A stretch of 37,788 bases of DNA from an uncultured Lachnospiraceae bacterium. Lineage in GTDB: Bacteria; Bacillota; Clostridia; Lachnospirales; Lachnospiraceae. The position numbers and the translations under genes were made by a program. A model generated the notes under the pieces. The model was not told the DNA's origin. It did no database searches and saw only the letters and a list, made by a program, of their open reading frames with translations. The DNA is taken from contig CAMNGU010000009.1 of NCBI GenBank assembly GCA_946538525.1, positions 1 to 37,788 of the forward strand, given 5' to 3'. Positions 10,041-18,461 of this stretch are shown piece by piece; the stretch's first letter is position 1, and each line of letters opens with the position of its first letter.

Positions 10041-10216
10041 CTATTCACAGTGCATGAGATAAATCTCAAAATGACTGCTTGCAGTCAAATTTTGAAAATT
10101 TATCTCATGCAACCTGCGAAGCAGGAACCGAAAAACGCATGAGGAAAGTGTCTCCGCAGGAGACAGTAGAGCACGAAGTGCGAACTTTCCGAATGATTTT
10201 TCGATTCTGTGAATAG
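10041..10216. other. Multibranch structured palindromic element (candidate structured RNA or MITE-like intergenic repeat)
   Basis: Outer 10-bp inverted repeat CTATTCACAG/CTGTGAATAG encloses several perfect stems: TGCATGAGATAAAT/ATTTATCTCATGCA, GACTGC/GCAGTC, CCTGC-GAA-GCAGG, CGAAAAA/TTTTTCG, GGAAAGT/ACTTTCC, GTCTCC-GCA-GGAGAC, GCAC-GAA-GTGC. Confidence 0.75.
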
Positions 10217-10271
10217 AAGATAGAAGAATTATTACATTTAGTGTTAGATAGAGAAAGAAGGAGAAAAAGAT

Positions 10272-12230
10272 ATGCCAGCTCCAAGTGGAAAAGGACCAAA
10301 GGGCAGAACACCAAGAGGTATGAAGCCTACGGTTGAAAATCCAGGTAAGATATTGAAACGTCTTATTGGTTATATATTTAATTATTATGGATTCAGGATG
10401 ATCCTGGTTTTCATTCTTATCCTTGTTAGTGTTGTAGCTAACCTGCAGGGAACTATGTTTATGAAAACCCTCATTGATGTATATATTGATCCTATGGTTA
10501 AAACAATCAAGAGTGGTGGTACGGCGGATTTTGGACCTCTGTTAGGTGCAATACTTAAGACGGCTATGTTCTACGGAATAGGCGTAGTTGCTACTTATTC
10601 TTATAACCGAATCATGGTAAATGTTTCGCAAGGTACACTTCGCAGAATCAGGGACAGCCTTTTTGAGCATATGCAGAAGCTGCCAATTAAATATTTCGAT
10701 ACACATACTCATGGCGACATCATGTCCATCTATACAAATGATGTTGATACACTTCGACAGGTGGTGGGTCAAAGTATTCCTTCACTTTTCCAAAGTATGC
10801 TTACAGTAATTGGTGTAATCTTCTGTATGATAATGAGAAGTATTCCACTTACAATAGTTTCATTTTTGATGGTAGGATTTATGCTTTCGGTTACAATGAA
10901 GCTTTCAAAGAAGAGTGGAGAGTATTTCGTAAAGCAGCAGAAAAATCTAGGCAAGGAAAATGGTTACATTGAGGAAATGATAACCGGGCAGAAGGTTATC
11001 AAAGTATTCTGCCACGAGCAGGAAAGCGTTGATGAATTCAATAAGCTGAATGATGAGCTTTTTGATAGCGCATATAATGCGAATAAATATGCAAATGTGC
11101 TGATGCCATCTGTGGCCCAGCTGGGAAATCTAAGTTATGTAGTATGTACAGTTATAGGTGCATTTCTTGTGCTTACACAGTTTGGCGTGAAGGGAGCTGC
11201 ATTTGCAGGTATTGCTCCTCTTACTGTAGGAGGACTTGTTTCTTTCCTTACATTTAATAAGAGTTTCAATATGCCTATCAATCAGGTGTCCATGCAGTTT
11301 AACTCTATTATTATGGCATTAGCAGGTGCTGACAGAGTATTTAATCTTCTTGACGAAGAACCTGAGGCAGATGAGGGTTATGTAACACTTGTAAATGCAA
11401 AAGAAGATGAAAATGGAAATCTGACAGAAACAACTGAGAGAACAGGAGTCTGGGCCTGGAAGCATCAGCATCAGGCTGACGGCAGTGTAACTTACCAGAG
11501 ACTGGAAGGTGCTATATTCATGGACGATGTGGACTTTGGATATGTGCCAGAGAAGATTGTACTTCATAATGTTTCACTGGATGCAAAGCCTGGTCAAAAG
11601 ATTGCATTTGTAGGTTCTACTGGAGCAGGAAAGACAACCATTACAAATCTGATCAATCGATTCTATGATATTCAGGATGGAAAGATTCGTTTCGACAATA
11701 TAAATGTAAATAAAATCAAGAAGGGAGACCTTAGAAGGTCTTTGGGACTGGTACTTCAGGATACACATCTGTTTACTGCAACGGTTATGGAAAATATCAG
11801 ATATGGAAGACTGGATGCAACGGATGAAGAATGTATTGCTGCTGCAAAGTTGGCAAATGCGGATAATTTCATCAGACAGCTGCCTGAAGGATATAATACA
11901 ATGCTTACTGGCGATGGTGGAAATCTAAGTCAGGGACAGAGACAGCTGCTTGCCATTGCAAGAGCGGCTGTAGCAAATCCACCGGCACTTATACTTGATG
12001 AGGCTACAAGTTCTATTGATACCAGAACTGAGAGAGAAGTTCAGGAAGGAATGGATAAGCTGATGGCAGGAAGAACTACATTTGTCATCGCTCATAGACT
12101 TTCCACTGTAAAGAATAGTGACTGCATTATGGTTCTGGAACAGGGAAGAATAATAGAAAGCGGAACTCATGATCAGCTTCTGGAACAGAAGGGAAAATAT
12201 TATCAATTATATACAGGCATGACAGCATAA
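10272..12230 (+). CDS. ABC exporter half-transporter, TMD-NBD, with canonical catalytic residues and an extended TMD-NBD linker
   Basis: Walker A GSTGAGKTT, signature LSQGQRQLLAIARA, Walker B ALILDEATSSID, H-loop IAHRLSTV. Confidence 0.95.
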   Translation: MPAPSGKGPKGRTPRGMKPTVENPGKILKRLIGYIFNYYGFRMILVFILILVSVVANLQGTMFMKTLIDVYIDPMVKTIKSGGTADFGPLLGAILKTAMFYGIGVVATYSYNRIMVNVSQGTLRRIRDSLFEHMQKLPIKYFDTHTHGDIMSIYTNDVDTLRQVVGQSIPSLFQSMLTVIGVIFCMIMRSIPLTIVSFLMVGFMLSVTMKLSKKSGEYFVKQQKNLGKENGYIEEMITGQKVIKVFCHEQESVDEFNKLNDELFDSAYNANKYANVLMPSVAQLGNLSYVVCTVIGAFLVLTQFGVKGAAFAGIAPLTVGGLVSFLTFNKSFNMPINQVSMQFNSIIMALAGADRVFNLLDEEPEADEGYVTLVNAKEDENGNLTETTERTGVWAWKHQHQADGSVTYQRLEGAIFMDDVDFGYVPEKIVLHNVSLDAKPGQKIAFVGSTGAGKTTITNLINRFYDIQDGKIRFDNINVNKIKKGDLRRSLGLVLQDTHLFTATVMENIRYGRLDATDEECIAAAKLANADNFIRQLPEGYNTMLTGDGGNLSQGQRQLLAIARAAVANPPALILDEATSSIDTRTEREVQEGMDKLMAGRTTFVIAHRLSTVKNSDCIMVLEQGRIIESGTHDQLLEQKGKYYQLYTGMTA

Positions 12231-12231
12231 G

Positions 12232-12266
12232 AAAAACCACGGCTCAAATTGAGTCGTGGTTTTTAG
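12232..12266. terminator. Bidirectional terminator between the ABC gene and the DtxR-family gene
   Basis: AAAAACCACGGCTC-AAATT-GAGTCGTGGTTTTT hairpin. Confidence 0.87.
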
Positions 12267-12288
12267 GTTTATTATCATAAATTGCTAT

Positions 12289-12675
12289 CTAAATATTTGA
12301 AAGTCCTGACTTCTTAGCATATTCCATAAGAGCGTCAAAGGTCTGTGGGCTAAGATCATGCTCTATCTTGCAGGCGTCCTCTGCTGCGATTTTTTCATCT
12401 ACTCCCAGACTTGTAAAAATCTGAGTAAGGACTTTATGTCTAGTATAAATTTTGCTGGCTATTTCCATACCGGAATTTGTAAGAGAAATCATTCCGTCTT
12501 CGTTAAATGAAATATATCCATTTTCTCTTAGTCTCTTTGTTGCGTAACTTACGCTAGGCTTGGATACACCAAGCTGGTTCGCAACATCAATAGAACGAAC
12601 ATAACCCTTCTTCTCTTTAATCATAAGTATTGCTTCTAGATAATCTTCTGCTGATTGGCGAATCTCCATTGTCAA
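12289..12675 (-). CDS. DtxR/MntR-family metal-dependent transcriptional regulator
   Basis: SAEDYLEAILMIKEKKGYVRSIDVANQLGVSKPSVSYATKRLRENGYI winged helix, CKIEHDLSPQTFDAL metal-binding region; TTG 12675 (or ATG 12669) fits the GGAGGG RBS, which overlaps the tracked ATG at 12690. Confidence 0.9.
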   Translation of the reverse strand: MTMEIRQSAEDYLEAILMIKEKKGYVRSIDVANQLGVSKPSVSYATKRLRENGYISFNEDGMISLTNSGMEIASKIYTRHKVLTQIFTSLGVDEKIAAEDACKIEHDLSPQTFDALMEYAKKSGLSNI

Positions 12676-12833
12676 TTTTGTACCCTCCATGAAATAGAAT
12701 GTAAAATTCTAAAAAATTATATTAATAATTCTAAAATTAAGAACGATGTATATATAATTAACTCTTGTTAAAAAATGCAAAAATCACTAAAAGATGTTAG
12801 CACAATTTAACTTTGTTTGCAAGTTAAAAACTC

Positions 12834-13112
12834 TTATATTCTATGTTTTTTGATTATCTCATCTATAAGCTTATTTTTTTCTTTATATTCTTTTTTATGT
12901 TCTTTTTTATAGTTATTTATGTACTCTTTTTGTAGTGCATTTATTGACTCATTTTCTGTTATGTCTTTTTTGTAGGACTTACTGCTACAATGACCTGAGC
13001 AGGCTCCTTTGTCCGGGCAACTGCCACAAGTTCCATTTTTATATAGGTATATTATTGCAGGGATAAGACATAACAATAAAATGATGATTACAATTATTGA
13101 AGCAAGGTTCAT
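12834..13112 (-). CDS. FeoB-associated Cys-rich membrane protein
   Basis: Short N-terminal TM followed by CGSCPDKGACSGHC and a Lys-rich tail; GGAG RBS upstream. Confidence 0.82.
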   Translation of the reverse strand: MNLASIIVIIILLLCLIPAIIYLYKNGTCGSCPDKGACSGHCSSKSYKKDITENESINALQKEYINNYKKEHKKEYKEKNKLIDEIIKKHRI

Positions 13113-13250
13113 CTTTAGTCTCCTACCTCATTGTGGATACAATAGTTTCGTGGTTAAATAACTTTAACTATATTTAATTATATTATACTTTTTACTGCCG
13201 GCTGTCAAGCTAGTAAAGTTTCCATTCTATGCATAAGATTTAGCCGTAAA

Positions 13251-13326
13251 AGGCTATAAAAAGGTTATAAAAAGGATATAAAAAGGATATAAAAAGATAT
13301 GAAAATGAGTATAAAAATGATATAAT
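13251..13326. promoter_or_regulatory. 11-bp phased A-tract array (consensus AGGATATAAAA) ending in a TATAAT -10-like hexamer
   Basis: Roughly seven consecutive 11-bp units from AGGCTATAAAA to GATATAATA; TATAAT at 13321-13326, about 70 nt before the HD-GYP start. Confidence 0.65.
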
Positions 13327-13394
13327 ATGTGTATTGTGGGTGAAAGAAATGAAAGCAGAAAACGGGTGTAAAAAATAATTGGGAGGATTACAGT

Positions 13395-14708
13395 ATGGAG
13401 AAGATGTTTACTAATATGAGAGACATGGCGAAAAGCTTTGCGGAAGCTATGAATCTTCTTAGACCTGAAACTGAAAAACTTCATCAGAGAGTTGCGTATC
13501 TGGCGTACAGTATAGCTGATGAGATGGGGTATAATGATGCTGATAAAAGAGAGCTTATTAATGCAAGTATTCTTTATGATGTAGGAATTGCATTAATGCC
13601 GGAAAAAATACCAGATAAAGTAGATGCGCAGGATGACCTGTTTGGTGATGAAGATATTGTTCAGGATAATGGCTTTGATAATGGCTCTAATCGCTACTAT
13701 TTTAAGGATTTGGCGGCGCCAGGACTTGGTATCTTAGGCGATGTTCAAAGATATAAGTCAGTTTGTGAGGTTATGAGAATCGCATCTCCAGAAGAGGAAA
13801 CAGATGAGGAGATGTTTGGATATGATAAATATAAAGATTTCGCAGAGATAATAGACATAGCTGACAGAGTTGCGGCAATGCTTGATCCTAAGGATGCGGC
13901 TCTTAATCAGGTAGAAGATATCTGTGATTCTATATCTGAGCTAGGTAGTGAGGGTATAAGCTCAGCGGTAATAGAAGCATTTTTAAGATTTGCTGAGAAG
14001 GAATATGTTTGGATGGAAGTTCTTCATCAACCAGAGATATTCCTTAAGTACATTCCGGCTGCCCATGATATTTCTTTGGATGAAACTATTGAACTGGCAA
14101 GGTTCATGTCGCGAATTATTGATTTTAGAAGTAACTATACAGTTATGCATTCATCAGGTGTGGCAGCGACCGCTGTTCGTCTTGCTGAAATCATTGGAAT
14201 GTCCGAGGATGAATGTAAGATGATGATGATAGCAGGATATCTTCATGATGTAGGAAAACTGAAGGTTCCAAAGTATATACTGGATAAAAATGACAAGCTG
14301 ACTGATGCAGAGTTCAATATTGTAAAGGAGTATGCATATTATACTCACCTTCTTTTGAAGGATATTGATGGATTTGATCAGATAAGTCGTTGGGCATCCC
14401 TTCATCACGAGAAGTTGAATGGATATGGATATCCATTTAGATTGAAAGCTGATGATATTCCAATGGGAGCTCGTATTATCGCCATAGCTGATATCTTTTC
14501 AGCGGTTGCGGAGATTAGAGCATATCGTGCAGGTATGTCAAAGGAAGAGGTTATCAGAACTCTTCGCGAGTATGTAGATAGCGGAGCAATGTCTGGATAT
14601 CTTGTTGATCTTCTTATCAATAACTATGATGATATTTATTCAATCCGTCAGAAGGAAGTAAGCCGCGAGGGAGCTCGTTATATAGCTTCTTCTGTGGATG
14701 TGGATTAA
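13395..14708 (+). CDS. HD-GYP domain protein (putative c-di-GMP phosphodiesterase) with a degenerate N-terminal HD-like domain
   Basis: MIAGYLHDVGKLKVP...ASLHHEKLNGYGYPFRLKADDIPMGARIIAIADIFSAV; GGGAGG RBS. Confidence 0.9.
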   Translation: MEKMFTNMRDMAKSFAEAMNLLRPETEKLHQRVAYLAYSIADEMGYNDADKRELINASILYDVGIALMPEKIPDKVDAQDDLFGDEDIVQDNGFDNGSNRYYFKDLAAPGLGILGDVQRYKSVCEVMRIASPEEETDEEMFGYDKYKDFAEIIDIADRVAAMLDPKDAALNQVEDICDSISELGSEGISSAVIEAFLRFAEKEYVWMEVLHQPEIFLKYIPAAHDISLDETIELARFMSRIIDFRSNYTVMHSSGVAATAVRLAEIIGMSEDECKMMMIAGYLHDVGKLKVPKYILDKNDKLTDAEFNIVKEYAYYTHLLLKDIDGFDQISRWASLHHEKLNGYGYPFRLKADDIPMGARIIAIADIFSAVAEIRAYRAGMSKEEVIRTLREYVDSGAMSGYLVDLLINNYDDIYSIRQKEVSREGARYIASSVDVD

Positions 14709-14793
14709 AGAATCGGTTTACATAAGAATGGAAAAACGTTAAATAATATGTGAAATCAATTGCATAAATAGTCTGAAAAACTTAAAAAATACT

Positions 14794-14824
14794 AAAAAGC
14801 CACAAAATATTGTGGCTTTTTTAT
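14794..14824 (+). terminator. Rho-independent terminator after the HD-GYP gene
   Basis: AAAAAGCCACAA-AATA-TTGTGGCTTTTTT. Confidence 0.9.
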
Positions 14825-14892
14825 TTGTTTGATGTTAAAATGTCTCTGATTATGTTCTGTAAACCACTTTTCTTTTTTTTGGAGAAAACAGA

Positions 14893-16260
14893 GTGAATAA
14901 AAATTTTAGGAAATTCATACTTGTTCTTTCTTCATTCGCAATGATTGCATTATGCGTCTTCCTTGGCGAAGGTGGAATGAGTCAGGTAAATAAAAATGAA
15001 GTAATGTCAGCAGATGCTGCGGGTGTTAATTCTGTTTCGGAAGTTGTATCAACAGAAACTCCTTCAGTTGAGTTGTACAACCAGTCAGGCGATGCATTTA
15101 CTGGTACGGATACAGATGCTTTGGATACAGATGCTTTGGATAAAGGTGCTTTGGAGAATCAATCTGAAGAGAAAGCTGCTGAAGCCACCACCGAAGCGCC
15201 GGTTGAACTATCTGAGGCAGAAAAACTTGTAAGTAAAATGTCTGTTGAAGATAAGGTTGCTCAGCTGTTTGTTATAACACCTGATGCACTTACATCTACA
15301 GATGCTGCCATGATGGCTGGAGAAGCTACCAAGACTGCAATTAATGAAACACCTGTAGGCGGGCTTATTTATATGGGAGATAACCTTCAGGCTCCACAAC
15401 AGGTTAAGGATATGCTGTCAAAGACAAATGAATATAGTGTTGATAGGATTGGCCTTCCTATGTTCCTCTGCGTTGATGAAGAGGGAGGAACTGTAGCCAG
15501 AGTTGCCGGAAGCAACAGATTTGGTGTAACCAATGTGGGAAATATGTCTGAGATTGGTGCCAATGGAACTGTTGAGGATGCAAAAGCTGCTGGTGAAACA
15601 ATGGGAACCTATCTGTCGGATCTGGGATTTAATATTGATTTTGCTCCTGTAGCAGATGTACTTACTAATCCGGAAAATTCTATAGTAAAGTACAGATCCT
15701 TCGGATGTGATATGAATGTGGTTTCGGATATGTCCATTGCAGTAGCAAAGGGACTTGAGTCCAAGGGAATCACTCCTACATATAAGCATTTCCCTGGACA
15801 TGGAGCTACAGCTGGTGACACTCACTTAGGAGCGGCATTTACAACAAAAACGATTGATGACCTTAAGAAGGATGAACTGGTACCATTCCAGACTGCAATA
15901 GATAGTGGAGCTAAGATCATCATGGTTTCTCACATTTCAGCTCCTAACATAACTGGTCATGATACACCTGCATCTCTTTCGGATGTGATGATAACAGAAC
16001 TTCTTCGTGAAGATATGGGTTATGATGGAATAGTTATCACTGATTCTATGGAAATGGGAGCTATTTCATCTAAGTATACATCTGATGAAGCTGCAGTTCT
16101 TGCAATTCAGGCTGGTGCAGATATGATTCTTATGCCAGAGGATTTCCAGAAGGCATATGAGGGAGTTCTTGAAGCTGTTAAGAAGGGTGAAATATCTGAA
16201 GAACGACTTAATGAATCTGTAGCAAGAATAGTTGAAGTTAAGCTTGCTATGGATAAATAG
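14893..16260 (+). CDS. Secreted glycoside hydrolase family 3 protein, beta-N-acetylhexosaminidase (NagZ-like); GTG start
   Basis: N-terminal signal segment; DEEGGTVARV, DFAPVADVLTNP, KHFPGHGATAGDTHLG, VITDSMEMGAI. Confidence 0.92.
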   Translation: MNKNFRKFILVLSSFAMIALCVFLGEGGMSQVNKNEVMSADAAGVNSVSEVVSTETPSVELYNQSGDAFTGTDTDALDTDALDKGALENQSEEKAAEATTEAPVELSEAEKLVSKMSVEDKVAQLFVITPDALTSTDAAMMAGEATKTAINETPVGGLIYMGDNLQAPQQVKDMLSKTNEYSVDRIGLPMFLCVDEEGGTVARVAGSNRFGVTNVGNMSEIGANGTVEDAKAAGETMGTYLSDLGFNIDFAPVADVLTNPENSIVKYRSFGCDMNVVSDMSIAVAKGLESKGITPTYKHFPGHGATAGDTHLGAAFTTKTIDDLKKDELVPFQTAIDSGAKIIMVSHISAPNITGHDTPASLSDVMITELLREDMGYDGIVITDSMEMGAISSKYTSDEAAVLAIQAGADMILMPEDFQKAYEGVLEAVKKGEISEERLNESVARIVEVKLAMDK

Positions 16261-16300
16261 ATAGTAAATATATTAAAAGTATAAATAAAAGTATTTAATT

Positions 16301-16339
16301 AGCATATTTCTAGACGCTTATGGCTTTTAGAAATATGCT
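16301..16339. other. Perfect 12-bp inverted repeat (hairpin) upstream of the aminotransferase
   Basis: AGCATATTTCTA ... TAGAAATATGCT with a 15-nt loop. Confidence 0.8.
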
Positions 16340-16370
16340 AAAACATTATAAAGAGAAGAGGCGTATTATT

Positions 16371-17591
16371 TTGAGAAAATTTGAAAAGTCAGTAAAGCTT
16401 AATAATGTCTGCTACGATATTAGAGGTCCTGTAATGGATGAGGCTGACAGAATGAGTGCAGCCGGTGAGCAGATTCTGAAGCTGAATATAGGTAATCCGG
16501 CACCATTTGGTTTTGAGGCTCCAGCTGAGCTTATAAAGACTATGGCGAATAACCTGACAGATACGGAAGGATATTCGAATTCTAAGGGATTGATAGAAGC
16601 AAGAAGAGCAATTCTTGAATATGATAAATTAAAGAATATTCCAAATGTTTCTGAGGATGATATTTATACTGGGAATGGAGTAAGCGAGCTTATTACTCTT
16701 TCCATGCAGGGACTTCTGGATTACGGCGATGAGATGCTGGTTCCTGCTCCGGACTATCCTCTTTGGACAGCGTCAGTTACACTGGCTGGTGGTACGGCAG
16801 TTCATTATATCTGTGATGAGAGCTCAGGCTGGTATCCGGATATAAAGGATATAGAGAGTAAGATTACTCCAAGAACAAAGGGAATAGTTGTAATCAATCC
16901 AAATAACCCAACGGGAGCCCTCTATCCAGAGGATGTACTGAAGGAAATCGTGAAACTTGCTGAAAAGCATGATCTTATAATCTATGCAGATGAAATATAT
17001 GACAGGCTTGTTATGGATGGAAAGAAACATGTTTCCATTGCCAGTCTTGCACCAGATTGCCTATGCTTTACATTTAATGGACTTTCAAAGTCACACCTGA
17101 TTGCAGGTTACAGAGTTGGCTGGATGTCCATTTCTGGAAATAAGAAAAATGCAAAGGGTTATATTGAAGGAATAAAACTTCTTTCATCAATGCGTCTTTG
17201 CTCAAATGTTCCGGCACAGTCTCTTATTGCGCCTGCGCTTAAGATGCTGGATGAAACAAAGCAGCTGATTCAACCGGGAGGAAGAGTTTACGAGCAGAGA
17301 GAATGTATCGTCAATCTGTTGAATGATATTCCTGGCGTTTCGGTTGTGAAGCCAGAAGCTGCATTTTACTGTTTCCCTAAACTGGATATAGAGAAGTTTA
17401 ATATTCATGATGATGAGAGGTTTGCACTGGATGTACTCCGTAAGAAGAAGATACTCTTTACTCACGGTGGTGGATTCCATTGGGAAGAACCGGATCATTT
17501 CAGAATTGTTTATCTGCCAGAAAAGAGAGTTTTGGAAGAAGCTGCACATCAGCTTAAAGACTTCCTGGCTGACTATAAACAGGTGGATTAA
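16371..17591 (+). CDS. Class I/II PLP-dependent aminotransferase (AlaA-like)
   Basis: NNVCYDIRGPVMDEADRM, LNIGNPAPFGF, NPNNPTGALYP, NGLSKSHLIAGYRVGWM; TTG at 16371 with GAAGAGG upstream fits the family N-terminus better than the ATG at 16320. Confidence 0.92.
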   Translation: MRKFEKSVKLNNVCYDIRGPVMDEADRMSAAGEQILKLNIGNPAPFGFEAPAELIKTMANNLTDTEGYSNSKGLIEARRAILEYDKLKNIPNVSEDDIYTGNGVSELITLSMQGLLDYGDEMLVPAPDYPLWTASVTLAGGTAVHYICDESSGWYPDIKDIESKITPRTKGIVVINPNNPTGALYPEDVLKEIVKLAEKHDLIIYADEIYDRLVMDGKKHVSIASLAPDCLCFTFNGLSKSHLIAGYRVGWMSISGNKKNAKGYIEGIKLLSSMRLCSNVPAQSLIAPALKMLDETKQLIQPGGRVYEQRECIVNLLNDIPGVSVVKPEAAFYCFPKLDIEKFNIHDDERFALDVLRKKKILFTHGGGFHWEEPDHFRIVYLPEKRVLEEAAHQLKDFLADYKQVD

Positions 17592-17629
17592 ATAATCTCT
17601 TTATTACAAACTCTATAAGGAGAAAATAT

Positions 17630-18373
17630 ATGGTAACAGCGATGTTATTTGCAGGTGGAGTTGGACGAAGAATGAAGTCCGATGATCTGCCAAAACAGTT
17701 CCTGAAGGTGGCTGGAAAGCCAATAATCATCAGGACTATTGGCCATTTTGAGAAACACCCTGAGGTGGATGACATTGTTATCGCCTGCAAGGAAGAGTGG
17801 ATAGATTATCTAAATGAGCTGATAGAAAAATATGAAATAAAGAAAGTCAGGGCGGTGGTTGCCGGCGGAGAGAATGGATACCAGTCCATTCATAATGGTG
17901 TAGTTGAGACTGCTAAGGTTGCTACAAATCCTGATGATATTATTTTGATATGCGACGGCGTAAGACCGATGCTTTCAGAAAGCCTTATAACAAATTGTAT
18001 AAATGATACGAAGAAGTATGGAACGGCGGTTCCTGTGACTCCAAGTATTGACTCGCTGTTATACAGTGAGGATGGCGAGAACTGTGGAAAGAGTTACAAA
18101 AGAAGTTCTATGTATGTTACTCAGGCACCGCAGGGCTACACTATGGAGAAGATTCTGTGGGCTCATGCTGAAGCTGAAAAGCGTGGTATAACAAATCCGG
18201 TATCTTCCAGTGAACTTTTTATTGAGCTTGGTCATGATGTCCATCTTTTTATAGGAGAGAGGACTAATATTAAGGTTACAACTCCTGAAGATATGGATGC
18301 ACTTAGAGCCAGCTTCTTTTATAAGCATTTCAAGATGTTTGCTGAAGAAGAGTTTAATAGAAGCGATATATAA
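17630..18373 (+). CDS. IspD/TarI-family cytidylyltransferase
   Basis: AMLFAGGVGRRMKSDDLPKQFLKVAGKPIIIRTI, VVAGGENGYQSIHNGV, TQAPQGYT, IKVTTPEDM. Confidence 0.88.
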   Translation: MVTAMLFAGGVGRRMKSDDLPKQFLKVAGKPIIIRTIGHFEKHPEVDDIVIACKEEWIDYLNELIEKYEIKKVRAVVAGGENGYQSIHNGVVETAKVATNPDDIILICDGVRPMLSESLITNCINDTKKYGTAVPVTPSIDSLLYSEDGENCGKSYKRSSMYVTQAPQGYTMEKILWAHAEAEKRGITNPVSSSELFIELGHDVHLFIGERTNIKVTTPEDMDALRASFFYKHFKMFAEEEFNRSDI

Positions 18374-18461
18374 AAAGAGTAAAAAATTTTGAAATAAATG
18401 TTTTGAAATTAGTATTCAAAAGCAAGAAAAAAATATAGAATGATTCGAGGACTTTATATTT

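Noticed and set aside
10105-10314. 69-aa antisense ORF over the structured element
   Set aside because: No RBS or recognisable domain; the region is explained by the palindromic element and the N-terminus of the ABC gene.
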